Source: Fagopyrum homotropicum
Taxonomy: Eukaryota; Streptophyta; Magnoliopsida; Caryophyllales; Polygonaceae
Length of the DNA: 64,000 bases
NCBI GenBank assembly: GCA_033239125.1
Contig: BSWB01000005.1
Span: 47,290,993-47,354,992 of the forward strand
Reading direction: 5' to 3'
Below are positions 46,660 through 58,690 of this stretch, one piece after another. The notes under the pieces were generated by a model. The model was given only the letters and a program-made list of their open reading frames with translations. It was not told the DNA's origin and made no database searches. A program made the position numbers and the translations under genes. Position 1 is the first letter of the stretch. Every line of letters starts with the position of its first letter.

Positions 46660-48130
46660 GAAGTGGAGGAAGAAGTAAAAACGTTTACACATAAAATCAT
46701 ATTTGACCTACTCTATCGGATGACGTATTCTTGTGTTGGTTGTTACCCCCAAGCAAGACCAATTCCGGGACGGACTTCGAGCTTGGAACGAAGAAAGGCA
46801 ATCCGGTCCTTGGAAAGAGGGTTGGTGAATATTTCTGCAAGTTGATCGTTGGAGGAGATGTGATGAACTTTGAGAGTCCCTGATTGAACTTGTTCACGAA
46901 CGAAGTGGAAATCCAACTAAATATGCTTGGAATGGGCACTTATAACCGGGTTTTTGCACATGAAATTAGCACCGATGTTATCCCACATAAGCTTAGGAGG
47001 TTGCTACAGAGGAGTCCCAAGATCACGCAGTAGTTGTTTGATCCACAACAATTCAGCAGCGGTGTTGGCGAGATCCCTATATTCTGCTACAGTACTGGAC
47101 ATTCCAACCACTTTTTGCTTGCGACAAGGCCAGCTAATCAGATTTGGACCGTGGAAAATGGCAAAGCCATATTGTGAGCGACAATAATTGATGTCGGAGA
47201 TCCAACCAGCGTCGGAATAGGCTAGGAGAAAGGGTGAGTCGGTTTGGCGAAAACTAAGGCACTGAGACAAAGTGCCATTGAGGTACCTAAGGATGCGTTT
47301 GACAAGTTGCTAGTGTTGAAGGGTTGGCTTGTGCATATACTAACAGACCCTATTAACGGAAAAAGAGATGTCGGGGCGAGTTATGGTGGCGTATTGGAGG
47401 GAGCCTACAATACGTCTATAGAGGGTTGGGTCGGGGAAGAGTTTGCCGGTTTTTGACAATTTGGTTGACGGTTTTGCAAGGGTGGGAATGGGTTTTGAAT
47501 CTGTCATGTTGCTCCTAGTTAGGATATCTTCAATGTACCCACATTGGGAGAGATGGATTGTGGTTGGGGATCGGGTATTTTAAGGCCAAGGAAGTAATGG
47601 AGGTCTCCAAGGTCTTTGAGAGAAAAGTTTATGTTTAGGGTGGATATGAAACGCTTGATGGCCATCGGATTGTAACCCGTAATGATAAGATCATCAACAT
47701 AAAGAAGAAGATAAATAGTGGCTGATTTAGAGGAGTGCACAAAGAGTGATGTGTCGGATTTACAAGCTCGAAAACCATGAGTGACTAGATAGGACTTAAG
47801 CTTATTGAACCAAGCCCGTGGAGCTTTCTTGAGGCCATATAGTGCTTTGTGTAATCGACACACATGTGTTGGGCGAGACACATCTTCAAATCCCTTTTAT
47901 TATTCCATGTATAATTCCTCTGTTAAGTCACCATTGAGAAAAGCGTTGTTTATGTCAAGTTGCTTAACGGGCCATCCCTTAGAGAGAGCAATTGACAAGA
48001 CAAGTCGGATTGTGATAGGTTTGATGACGCGACTAAATGTGTCGAAGTTGTATCTTCCCTCCTCTTGAGTGAACCCTTTGGCAACTAACCGAGCTTTGTA
48101 TTTTTCCATCGAGCCATCCGAATGTCGCTT
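46660..48130 (-). pseudogene. Copia element J: reverse transcriptase and RNase H (broken)
   Basis: Ty1/copia order is evident. RT pieces: 47900-48109 (KARLVAKGFTQEEGRYNFDT, KQLDINNAFLNGDL) and 47519-47881 (LHKALYGLKKAPRAWF, LLLYVDDLIITG), with the catalytic YVDD intact. RNase H at 47004-47270 has AYSDAGWISDIN, SRQYGF-like residues and MSSTVAEYRDLANTAAELLW. 46697-46939 is a further C-terminal or upstream-shifted piece. Stops and frame changes separate them; the segment 47270-47520 retains only a scrambled frame. The short LTR is compatible with small copia lineages such as Ale, but I do not assign one firmly. Confidence 0.88.
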
Positions 48131-49735
48131 TATCCTGAAAATCCACTAACACCCTACAAGTTTAGTGTGTCTAGGATGGGGAACAATAGACCAAGTATTA
48201 TTTGGAATCAAAGTATCATATTCTTGTTTCATCGCAAGTCGCCAACACTCGTGTTTATGGGCATGGGAGACAGTTTTTGGCTCAGTTGTAGGTGGGCTCG
48301 ATACTGTTAGGACTCTTGGTCTTAGGGAATTTGTACTAGACTAAGTACTATTTCGAATCAAAACATCATATTCTTGTTTCATCTCAAGTCGCCAACACTC
48401 CTGTTTAAGGGCATGGGAGGCAGTTTTTGGCTCAGTTGTAGGTGGGCTCGATACTGTTAGGACTCTTTGTTTTAGGGAATTTGTATTAGCCCTAGTTGAC
48501 ATGGAGTTTTTGTTGTTTGCAGCTGGGCGAAAATAGCTAGGTACGGTGGGAGGATTAGGGGTTTTGGCTCGGGAAATAATGGTGGGTTGCTGATAGCGGG
48601 GTGGGGAAAGGGAAGGATGGTCTGTTGATGGCAGGTTAGGGGGTTGTACGGGTTCAAAAGTGGCTGATGCGAGGTCAAGCAAAGCCGAGGAGGTGGGTTG
48701 AGGCGGCGGCAGTGGCAAGGAGCACTCACGGTCAGGTTGTGCATCGGTGTATAGAAACAAGTCTTCATTAAATACTACATGGCGGGAGATGTATGTCCGA
48801 GAAGTGGGTTTGTCAAAGAAAAGGTAGCCTTTGTGTGTTGAACAATACCCAATAAAAACACAAGGAAGTGAACGGAAATCCATCTTGTTGCTATTGTATG
48901 GGCGTAGGAATGGAAAACACAAGCAACCGAATTCTTTTACAAAACAAAAATCTTGATTTTTATTGTAGAGTTTTTATTAGGGAGAGATGAAATTGGCAGT
49001 TGGGGTGATGGTTCAGTTGTGAAGATAAGTTGCGGTTTTGAAAGCATGTTCCCGAAACTATTTTGGAAGCGAGGATTGGGCTAAGAGAGTTAGACCCTTT
49101 TAAACTATTATTCTGTTGCGACGTTCAACAACACTGTTTTATTCTTGAGTATAGGGGCAAGATATTTGATGTTTGATGCCATAGGATGAGAGGAGGGTTG
49201 AGACATTGCGAATTTCACCCCCCCTCAGCCCCCGTCTGTTTGGAGGCTTTTTATGTCACAATCGAATTGTGTTTTGATCATAGTACAGAATTGTATGAAT
49301 ATGGTAAGAGCTTGGGATTTGTGTGACAAAAAGTAAATCCAAACGAATTTAGTGCAATCATCAATGAACAAAACAAAGTAGCGATTGCCATTCATAGAAA
49401 ACATAGGGGAGGGGCCCCAAATGTCGGAATAGACAAGATCAAAGGGACTTTTAGAAGCAACATGCAAAGTGGGAAGATAAAAATTATGACTTTTGCCTAA
49501 TTGGCAATAATCACAAACATTAGGAAATTTATTTGTAGTAATTGAAAGATTGAAGATTGAGACCAAATGCCAAAGAATAGACTCGTGAGGGTGCCCTAAC
49601 TGAAAATGCCACCATTGAAGCGAGGTACGGACGGTTGTGAGAGCAATGGTTGATGTGGTGGAGGGTTAGGTTGTGGGCAGCCTATAGAGACCATGATTGA
49701 CGTCCCCTTTGGAGGATTGTTTTGGCATCCGATTG
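48131..49735 (-). pseudogene. Copia element J: GAG-pre-integrase and integrase (broken, gag missing)
   Basis: The 49225-49735 region encodes the pre-integrase domain (WWHFQLGHPHESILWHL, then CDYCQLGKSHNF) and the first integrase catalytic Asp (LVYSDIWGPS), followed by the second (KSLQTDGG); there a stop ends the ORF. The integrase C-terminal part is in 48341-48922 (PLRPYNSNKMD-like start, CVFIGYCSTHKGYLFFD, SRHVVFNEDLF), followed by a proline/serine-rich linker. 48300-48480 contains a local near-duplicate of 48180-48300. The gag and 5' LTR are absent: sequence switches to element I near 49736. Confidence 0.85.
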
Positions 49736-49790
49736 CAGTCCTAGAGCGAGGTATGATATGCCTGCGTTCTAGAGCGAGGTATGAGATGCC
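49736..49790. repeat. Direct repeat at the J/I junction
   Basis: TAGAGCGAGGTATGATATGC and TAGAGCGAGGTATGAGATGC occur 28 bp apart exactly where copia sequence gives way to chromovirus sequence. A short tandem duplication at a rearrangement joint. Confidence 0.7.
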
Positions 49791-49942
49791 TACATTCGAA
49801 TGACATTCCCATGTTGAGGATACAGTGGTCGAGACGAGGACCTAAGGAGGCTACATGGAAGACTGAAAATAGTTTCCAGAGGAACTATGAAGAATTTTTT
49901 GTTGAGATAGATGCACCTGTAGGATCACCGAGTAGATTTTAG
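49791..49942 (+). pseudogene. Element I: chromodomain end of a plus-strand chromovirus pol
   Basis: The frame from GAC at 49802 to TAG at 49940-49942 reads DIPMLRIQWSRRG, PKEATWKTENSFQRNYEEFF and a short tail (VEIDAPVGSPSRF). This aligns with the chromodomain end of elements C and G (PMLRVQWSRRGADEATWETE). Everything upstream was removed by the junction with copia J. It shows that the LTR to the right is a 3' LTR. Confidence 0.8.
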
Positions 49943-50401
49943 TGTTATCTTGGTAGTGTTGTTATTATGTCCTTTGATGTGTTTATTTTCGTGCTAGCTG
50001 AGATGGTTCTTTCCTCCACGCTACCTTGATGGACATAGTTTCGTTGGAAATGTTCTTCCTCCATGCTTTATAGATGAGTATGATCTGGCTAGAGATGTGC
50101 TTCATCTAGGCCCTATGATATGATTATGGTAAGAAATGTGTTTCCTCTATGCCTTGTGATGAGATTATAGGTTGGCTAGAGATGGTTTTCCTCTATGACT
50201 TTGGATAGCGTTATGATCTTGCTGCTGGAGTTTGTGATTCCTCCATGCTATGTTTTGAGGTTATAGAGTATTATAGGTTGATACCTTTGAATGTAGATTG
50301 ATTCCTCCGATAGATACAGTGTTTATACCTCGCGTATGGGTCCGAGAGGATTTGGTAATTGTTCACGTTTAGGGACGAAACTTTTTTTTAGTGGTGTGTG
50401 A
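49943..50401 (+). mobile_element. Element I: 3' untranslated region and polypurine/hairpin zone
   Basis: Contains repeated phrases (GATGTGCTTCATCT/GAAATGTGTTTCCTC, CTCCATGCTWTRT) suggestive of short degenerate repeats. It ends with AGGGACGAAACTTTTTTTTA, the counterpart of the PPT-proximal sequence in A and C. Confidence 0.6.
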
Positions 50402-52022
50402 TGTAATAGCTAGGGCTTCCGAAGTCTAATTAATGTTGATTAACTTAATCATTGCTAGTAATTGACATATAACTCGCGAAGATTGCGTAAGTATTGAGTA
50501 TAAGTCCCACCGTTATGTTCCTGGCGTAATTGTGGGCTTATGGTGAAAATTTCACTTTCCCCCAGGTAATTATTTTTACCCTCCCGTGTTATTTGGAGCA
50601 TTTGGGAGCTTCATTTAATAAAAATGCAGTTGAGAGAAATGATCAGGACATCGGATATGTCCTAGATATGAAATTACATTGAGAGTCAAAACGGCCAAAA
50701 TAGTCGTTATTTCGTTTGTTAACGGCTAAAAAAGACGGCTTAGGAATACACGTTTTCCGAGGCAATTGTGGAATAATTATCCCTACAATATTCCAAATTT
50801 ATTATTCCAATCTCGAGAAGTTTGGAGAAGGGGGTTCGACCCGCCTTTGGATCGCTTAAAGGATAATTATCAGCTTCGCTAAAGGATAATTATCGTCTTC
50901 ACTATAAATAGCGGAAAATCCTTTATTAATTCATTTCCTTTCATGTTTCCTCGTAAAAGCTCTGATTTCTCTCAACCTTCAAACTCAGATCTACTGTCCG
51001 TTTCTAATCCAATTTCAATTCCGTTTGAGTTTCGGAATTCCTCTCCTCATTCTCTTCATATCAGGACCGAGTTTCTGCATTTCCATGTATATAGAGATCT
51101 GGTCGAGCATATATGTCACCAGGACGGTGCCGTCCCTCAGATTCCGGTGAATATGATGTTGTCCATGCGTAGCCTGCGTCGTTGTGATTCCAAATCTTCT
51201 TTTAGATCGTCAATCGTGTTAGTAACGAATAAGTTATAAATTTATTCGTTTTCCGTACTACAATTTGGCCTAAATTGACTTTAGGCTTGTCAAAATGGAT
51301 AATTAGAAATTCCATTATGGTCGTTATATTATTCAGGTGATTATGGGTTGTTTGTTTGATGAAATCTGATAACAAGTGGGTTTAGAAATTGCCTGCGGGA
51401 AAAACATTATTCTGGTGAAATTTAATTAATTAATTAAAGGTTAATTAATTAAATTAGGATTAGAATTGAGATTGAGGAATGTTGATTAGATACTATCTTG
51501 AGATTGAGGAATTGTGAGCTATGTTGACATATTGAGGTTTAGTTAGTTGTGAGGCTTATAGATTGATTGTGATCCTTATGGATCACTTGGGTCTAGGTGT
51601 GACCTTTTTGATTGATAGGAGTATTGATATCTCTTTATGCCTTGTTATTAGGCAGTGTCCCTCTCGGGATTGGAGGTTGATTGTGGTTGAGGTTGTACGA
51701 GGTTGAGGTATGTCCGTAGGACTTACTTAGCTACCATCCTTATATTCAGTGTTTGCATGAGTGGTGTGTGTATTATATGCTTGATATGATAGCATGAGAC
51801 GTCGAGTATTACCAACCTATGTTTTATTGATAGCCCTAGTGTGTGGCAGTGATAACCCTTCCCTTCATCCTGTAAGGAGTTGGGATGTTCTCTATGCTCA
51901 TGCCATCCAGTTTATAGGAAGGGCGCAATCCACTCCCATTAGGTACACGGGTTATGTGACTGACACTACTTCCAGATGGAAGTCAGGCCTAGAGGCGGGG
52001 ATGATACGGTCCTCGTGTTACA
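50402..52022 (+). repeat. 3' LTR of element I (about 1.6 kb)
   Basis: Starts TGTAATAGCTAGGG after the purine/T tract and ends GTGTTACA. It carries the hairpin variant AGGTATGTCCGTAGGACTTA at 51706-51732. The 98-codon ORF at 50943-51239 is an LTR leader ORF without a recognised domain. The TG start is one of three possible within eight bases. Confidence 0.6.
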
Positions 52023-52143
52023 TAGTTTCATCTATCTATATATATATGATTTGAAAGAATGACTATTATATAAAGATAATAAAATGGGTAAATGTGTGAT
52101 AGCATGATTTGAAAGAATGACTATTATATAAAGATGATAGGAG
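52023..52143. repeat. Duplicated AT-rich joint between I and G
   Basis: ATGATTTGAAAGAATGACTA plus the following TTATATAAAGAT occurs twice (about 52048 and 52106). The 18-mer GGGGATGATACGGTCCTC lies at both sides of the block (51999-52016 in LTR I and 52144-52161 in G). Confidence 0.75.
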
Positions 52144-53580
52144 GGGATGATACGGTCCTCTGCCTCCCAAGTTGCGTCATCAGCTGCTCGCATTGACCAC
52201 TGAATCTTCATTATCGGTATGTCCTTCGAACGCAAGCGTCTCGTACTACACTCTAGGACAGCTACCGGGTGCTCAACGAACGTGTGGTCTAGATCGATCA
52301 CTAGATCCTCATGATTGATGATGTGTCTCGGGTCCGGTATGTACTCCCATAATTGAGACACATGGAAGATGGGGTGAACACCCTCAAGCCTCGGTGGAAA
52401 AGCAAGTATGTATGATGCATCTCCAACTCGCTCCAGAATCCCGAACGGTCCAACGTATCTAGGACTCAACTTCCCCTTGACATCGAAACGGCTGATGTCT
52501 CGTGTCGGAGATACTATCAACCAAACCTGAGCTCCAAATCTGAACTGCAGGGGTCTGTACCTCTTATCTACATAAGACTTTTGTCGACTCTGCGCTGTTA
52601 ACATCCGCTCTCGAATCACCGCTACTCGAGCCATGTCATCCTGAATCTGCTCAGGTGCTATTCCGCTAGTACTGTTCTGCTCGTACCAGCACAACGGTGT
52701 ACGACATCCTTGTCCGTATAAAGACTCATAAGGAGCCATCCGGATCGATGCGTGCCAACTGTTGTTGAACGAAAACTCTACTAAGGGAAGGTGATCTGGC
52801 CACACCTGTCCCCAGTCTAACACGTAGGCTCTCTACATATCCTCCAGAGTCTGGATGGTCCGCTCGGACTGACCATCAGTTTGAGGATGATAAGCAGTCG
52901 TGAACTGCAGACTCATACCTAGGGCGGCATGCACTTGTTGCCAGGACCTCGAGGTGAACCGTCCGTCTTTGTCAAAGACTATAGTCCTAGGTACTCCATG
53001 AAGTCTCACTATCTGTCTAGTGAACTCCTCTACCAATTGACTCACCGGCCACGTCTCCTTGATGGGAATAAAATGTGCGGACTTCGTCAGTCCATCTACT
53101 ATAACCCAGATATCATCAAAACCACGACTCGGTCTCAAACCGGTAACGAAATCTATCGAGATGACCTCCCACTTCCACTGAGGAACGGGAAGTGGATGTA
53201 GCTCGCCTCTTGGTCGATGATGCTCTATCTTGACCTGTTGACAGGTCACACATTGAGCTACATATCTCGTGACATCTGGCTTCAGACCTCCCCACCAGAA
53301 AGAGTGTCTCATATCTTGATAAATCTTACTCACACCGGAGTGCACTGAGTAAGGTGAAGAGTGAGCCTCCTATAGGATCCTCTGTCTCAAATCTCGATTC
53401 GAAGGCACACATACACGCTTCTGGCGTGTCCAGATCCCATCAGCACCTACTACAAACTGTGGTGCCTCTCCTCGAGATATCTTGTCTCGGATCTGTGTCA
53501 AAGCTGGGCAACTCTCCTGTTTTTGTCGGATTTTGGCCAACAGATCAGGTACTATCTCCAAGGTGGACAACTAGTTGTCG
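52144..53580 (-). pseudogene. Element G copy 2: integrase and chromodomain (3' end lost)
   Basis: Better preserved than in C. The HHCC finger keeps CVTC (YVAQCVTCQQVK). Core: D in SIDFVTGLRPS, D in VFDKDGRFTS, E in QTDGQSERTIQ. TAG after LEDM at 52833-52835 is the one visible stop in the core; the frame resumes at once with the NNSWHASI segment, GPF motif (YVGPFGIL) and chromodomain (IPIMKIQWSMRAADDATWEA). The chromodomain is cut at 52144 and translation would run into the AT-rich joint. 53370-53570 holds the linker before the zinc finger. Confidence 0.88.
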
Positions 53581-53599
53581 AAATCCGGGAAGTGGATAT

Positions 53600-53995
53600 C
53601 TATCTCTAGCCATGCAAGGTCTAGCTGGAACTGTGGATGTGCTATCAACCTAGCGATAACCATCTTCCGGGGAGTCTTCCTACTAAGGGCATCAGCTACC
53701 ACGTACGAAGAGAAATACCATACCCATGATCTGGAGTCTTCCTACTAAGGGCATCAGCTACCACATCAACTACCACATTCGCCTTCCCTTGGTGGTATAT
53801 CTGACACATAGTTCGGTACAAATAATGCCTCCAAATCTTCAAAGCATGAACGACAACAGCCAACTCCAGATCATGGGTACGGTAATTCTCTTCGTACGTC
53901 TTCATTTGTCGAGACGCGTAAACAATCACCTTACCCTCTGCATCAGAACAAATTCCAACCCAAGCTTGGATGCATCACTGTAAACAACGAAGTCC
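53600..53995 (-). pseudogene. Element G copy 2: RNase H remnant with repair scar
   Basis: Readable parts are ASRQMKTYEENYRTHDLELA, IWRHYLYRTMCQI and HQGKANVV. About 100-150 bp between CQI and YHQGKANVV, including the FTDHKSL catalytic segment present in C, is deleted. Codons for VVADALSRKTP are duplicated (32-bp direct repeat, 53671-53702 and 53733-53764), separated by 30 bp that is an inverted copy of 53868-53900. Confidence 0.8.
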
Positions 53996-55044
53996 TCAAT
54001 GCCCTTTGGCTGAGCTAGGATAAGAGTAGAGGTAAGCCTTTTCTTGAGCTCCTCGAAGCTCTACAGGCACGGCTCGGACCATACGAACCTCGTAGACTTT
54101 CGCAGCAAGGAGGCGTTCCCCCTTGACGTTCTTAGGAGGCGGCCAAGATGCTACTGACTCGATCTTCGCCGGTTCTACTTTGATCCCTTCATCTGAAACG
54201 ATGAAACCAATAAATGCTATCTCGGACATCCAAAACTCGCACTTAGAGAGCTTAGCGTAAATCTCTCTATCTTGCAGGACTTGGAGTACGATCCTTAAAT
54301 GTCCTGCATTCTCCTCTTTGATGCGAGAGTATACCAGAATGGCATCTATGAGGACAACTACAAACTGGTCTAGGAAGTCGATGAAAATGCTATTGATCGT
54401 AGTGCGTTCATAAGCCCGAATGACATTACTACAAACTCGTAGTACCCACATCTAGTCCGAAATTCCGTCTTGCCTATGACCTTCTCTCTCACCCTCAACT
54501 GGTGATATCCAAATCTCCGATCGATCCGTGAAAACACTGAAGCTCCATGCAGTTGATCCAAAAGATCATCGATACGGGGCAATGGGTACTTATTCTTGAT
54601 TGTCACCTTGTTAAGCTCTCGGTAGTCGATACATAACCTCATTGATTTGTCTTTCTTCTTGACGAAAAGAACTGGTACGCCGCAAGGAGAAACACTAGGG
54701 TGGTTGAAGCCCTTCTTAGCTAATTCCTCGAGCTGCTTCTTCAACTCAAGCATCTCGATAGGCGCCATAAGATAAGGAGCCTTAGAGATGGGTCTCGTAC
54801 CGGGCACTAGTTCTATGCCAAAGTCTACACTCTTTTCTGGAGGGAAACCTGATGGCTCTTCTAAGACGTCAGCAAACTTGTAAGCTAATGAGATCTCCTC
54901 CAAATCCGGACTCGTACTATCCTTCATGGCATAGCACCAAAACCTCGCATCCCTGAATGATAAGTCTCGCAACACGCACTGCACTGATGATTGTATCATA
55001 CTTCCCGAGATCCCATTCTCTGAAGATCTCAACATGGCATGCAT
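53996..55044 (-). pseudogene. Element G copy 2: reverse transcriptase (broken, altered active site)
   Basis: 54370-55044 carries the fingers/palm start (PIEMLELKKQLEELAKKGF, VPVLFVKKKDKSMRLCIDY, YYEFVVMSFGLMNA). A deletion after FGLMNA shifts the frame to 53996-54451, with FIDFLDQFVVVLIDAILVYS: the catalytic DD is DA, as in copy 1. Then CEFWMSEIAFIGFIVSDEG and SWPPPKNVK follow before a deletion and frameshift in the connection domain. The shared D-to-A change and deletion show that copies 1 and 2 come from one defective ancestor. Confidence 0.88.
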
Positions 55045-56276
55045 CTGTGGTTACCGTCACTGTTCGCTTGCCGATGTCTAGAACTGCTCGGTGTCGATCC
55101 ATCCAATCCATACCCAAAATAACTTCTTCGTGTAGTAAGTAGATGATGAAATAGTCAACTGGCCAATCGCGACCTCCCAGTCAAATAGGGCAATCGCAAA
55201 CCTCTCGTGTACCTCTAATCTTACCCCCATCGGGTAATCCTATAGAGAAGGGCCTACCTTCCATGGTAACTAAGGCCAATCTATCTAAATATGCATCAGA
55301 TATAAAAGAATGCGTAACACCGGTATCGAAAAGAACTCTGATAAGAAAACCATTAATATGAATGGTACTTGTGGTCGTTGGCGTTGTCGGCTCTACAACA
55401 CCCCTTAGTCATATACTCTGGCTGATGCATCTCTGGTGTTTGTTGAACTGCCAACTCGTCCTCTACCTCTCCCGTGTCCCAGAGTGGAACCTTGAGGAGT
55501 GGTAGAACCAGGAACTCTCTATTGCTGCTACTGATACTGAGATCTTTGTCCACCTCCTGCAACACTAGCAAGTGAAGAGCCCTGCTGAGATATTGCCTTT
55601 CCTTGACGGCAGAACGCAACTCTATGTCTGGGCTTGCCGCAGGAGTAGCAAGTCACAACTGCCGTCCTCTATCGGAACTCCGTATCGCCGGCTAGAATCC
55701 TAGGTGTCTTATTGTCTGACCATGCCCGAATTCTGATGCTCCAGCTACAGTGCTGGCTGGTCCATTCTTTTGTATCTTCGCAAGACCTCCTGCCTGAAGA
55801 GTTCTCCCGAGATCCGGTCTATTCCTAAGCATACTTCTTATCGACTCCAAAGTTGAATCCATATGGTCCATCCAAAGCTCGACTTCCGGACTTGCTCCAT
55901 CTTGAACTTTGATGTTCTCAACTGGTCTTACGGGTACTGGCGGTGTAGGTGCAGGTCCTCCAGTCCTGATAGCTTCTTCAACTCTTTGCACGTAGTCGCG
56001 ATAGGCAGAAGCTCCTGTGGACACTCGACCGGACTCTGTCGATGGCGGTCTTTATGCTCCAGACCTAGTAGCAGTCCCATTTCCAACCTCAGGAACAACA
56101 GTCTCAACAACTTCTTCAACTAACGCCTCAAAGATAGGTGGTTCAACAACTAGGGCTTGTCCTCGACCTCTAGCTAGTGGAGATCTTCCTGCACGTCCTC
56201 GTCCTCGGACGGAAGGTGGAAGAGGTGGTTGACCCCTTCCTCGCCCTATAGCAAATATAGCTCTAGAATGCGCCAT
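55045..56276 (-). pseudogene. Element G copy 2: gag and protease (broken)
   Basis: Gag starts at 56276 (MAHSRAIFAIGRGRGQPPLP, RGRGRAGRSPLARGRGQ), an Arg/Gly-rich N-terminus like that of C gag. It is interrupted before 56024 and continues to 55692 (YRDYVQRVEEAIRTGGPAP); most of the capsid is missing by deletion. A single CCHC knuckle (CYSCGKPRHRVAFC) lies near 55600-55650. Protease DTGVTHSFIS near 55310-55340 and VILGMDWMDRHRAV follow. Several stops and frame changes. Confidence 0.85.
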
Positions 56277-56712
56277 CTGCTATAAGGATGGATATATAAG
56301 AAGCTATATATGGCCACACTATAGCTAAAGAAAAAATCCAGAAAAAGCACATATAAAGGCCAACATCAAAGAAACACTAATTGTTGAGATCCGCGGAGGT
56401 AGTGGTGGTCGCCCGTACATCTATCCCAGACCGACAAGTTTAAAACAAAAACCCCGTTTTTGAAAACGTTAGACCTCTTGCGGGTTCTATTTATTTATCC
56501 ATCCGATCTTTAAAAGATTTTGAGTGCCATTGCTGCCAACCTGCCTTTGATACCATATTGTAACATCCCAAGTTTTGAGAACTTGAAGCGTTACAGGATA
56601 GGACCTCACAATGGGTCCCGACCATCATGGTACCAACAACACAACAGATATTACAACAAGGCACAGACGAATGAAAACCAAAGGTTTAAACAAAAAATAA
56701 CATAAAAGACTT
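56277..56712 (-). mobile_element. Element G copy 2: leader, primer site and LTR stub
   Basis: Mini-ORF MALKIF at 56510-56530, leader block at 56386-56423, U5 block at 56602-56623, LTR start (sense 3' end) at 56559. Cut off by F at 56713 with the same junction (AAAAGACTTGCATGAATT) as copy 1, so G+F were already joined before the segment was duplicated. Confidence 0.88.
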
Positions 56713-58485
56713 GCATGAATTATAGTCTATATTTTGGGGCTTGTTTAGACGTTTTATCTTCAATAATCTGCATGTTTGGATGTATATTATATGATTATAT
56801 TGTCGTTTCATCTACCTTTGCGGGAATCGAGGTCTACACCAAGTTTCGTTGTAATCGTAGGTAAAATGGCACGTTTTACATCAAAATGGAGCTAAAGGAG
56901 CTAAGGAATCATTGGAGCTACATTCAGGAGCTTAAGGAAGAATCCAGGAAGCAAGGAATTAGATTAAAGATTCACTTTGGACCAGCTTTGAGAGATTTCT
57001 CATTCAGTTTAGAGTCACCTCGGTCAACTACAGTACCACCTCGACCGAGGTGATCTTGAGGAGCGCCCCGACCGAGGCGAATACTCTGACACGGAGAGAT
57101 ATATTTTATTTGGCTGACATCTTTTATTTTTGGAAGGAGATATCTTATATTTGTTGGGCTGGATTTCTAGAAGGAAGATCATATATTTAGGGGATTTATT
57201 TTAGAGATAAGATATATTTTATTAGGAAATTATCTTTTAAGATATTTCCTATAAAATTATCTTAGGAAGATATTTATTTTAGGAGATATGGATATATTTA
57301 ATAGGAAATTATTTTTTTAAGATTTTTATCTTTGGAAGATAATTCTCAAAAATAAAGGGTTGGATTTTCTACAATTCAACCATCTTCGGATCACCGAATG
57401 CTTATACATGCCTAGAGGGCTGATAGCATCCAACAATTATGGGATTTTCTCCAGAGTTTTGAAGGAAGGAAGATTGAAGATCAATCTAGGAAGGATTGAT
57501 AGCTTGTTAGAGCTTTTGTGAAGGGTTTTGTAAGACTTTCTTAGATTCCCTTTTGTTGATTGTCTTGTTGGATTTGTTATCCAAGGAACGCTTATTTGTT
57601 TGATATTTGATTCAGTTATTGAAGCCTTGTTCTTAAGGTTTTTGTGTTCAAATATTCATTCTCTTCCCATATATTTGATTATTGCTTTCATGATGATGAG
57701 TGGCTAATTTCCTTGTGCGATTCTAGGGTGATTGGTTGAAGGTTGTGGGAAAAACAATGATAGAATAATCTTAAATTCCATTAGGACCCTGAAAGTTTGA
57801 GTCTTTATCCTTAACCTTAGAACATCTCGTTCAGTCGATGAATATCTCGGCCTGGGTGGAACTTGACTGACCGAGGTGACTTATCTGATCCTTAACTGAG
57901 AGTTAAGTGTTAGACTTTGCCAAATCCTATTCTTAATATACCTTTCCTGGTTCAATGCAAGTCTAGGATGAGACTTACCCGATAGTTCCTTTGTTTGTTT
58001 ACCCATGATCATAAGTGTAGGTAATAAAGGTTATCCTTTATTGGGGCTTGAGTGTGCCTTCAATCCATCTTTGTGAGTTAGCGTGAGACTTACCCGGTAA
58101 AGGTTGATTCTATTCCCTTAGTTGGTGTGTTGGTTTGAGATTATAATTCCTTTCCTTAGTACCATGAGACTTACCCGGTAATAGGAGCTTTTGGTTTGGA
58201 ATTGTGAGTAGTGAGACTTACCCGGTGATCTATTCCACTTTAGTAACACCTTCCCTTTGCAAAACCTCAGCTTTGTCCGCTTATCTTTAGATCTTGAGTT
58301 GAAACCACAACTAGATGCTTTAATCCCTAGAATTGCATATTTCCTTAATTGACTTTTTATCATGTTTGATTGATTTAATTGCTTTTTACTATGATTGACC
58401 CGTACACTGCGGGTTCGCATCCTTGTTTTAAGCTTACATCTTGGGTTATAAATTTAAAGCTTGCACACACCGTTTGGAGCGAACA
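56713..58485 (+). repeat. 5' LTR of element F copy 2
   Basis: Lacks the first five bases and about 80 bp near 58370 relative to the 3' LTR. The TATA box is destroyed: CTCAAAAATAAAGGG at 57345-57359 where other copies have CTCCTATATAAAGGG. Palindrome CACCTCGACCGAGGTG at 57037-57052. Confidence 0.9.
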
Positions 58486-58491
58486 AGTTTT

Positions 58492-58509
58492 TGGCGCCGT
58501 TGCCGGGGA
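58492..58509 (+). other. Primer binding site (tRNA-Asp type) of element F
   Basis: TGGCGCCGTTGCCGGGGA, complementary to the tRNA-Asp acceptor end, six bases after the LTR CA. Typical of Tat/Athila relatives. Confidence 0.85.
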
Positions 58510-58690
58510 CTTGGTCTAGACCGAGCCGGTTGCGGTTGTCTTTTGGGGCAATTGCCCTTGTTGCTATTAACCATTCTACTTGAGTGTTTTTGCAGATTTG
58601 TGTTCTTAGGTACATACGAAGTTCTCACTAGAACAGAGTTTCGCCAAAGAACAAGTTTTCCTATGAGTTTTGTAGTTTTTAGGATATTCG

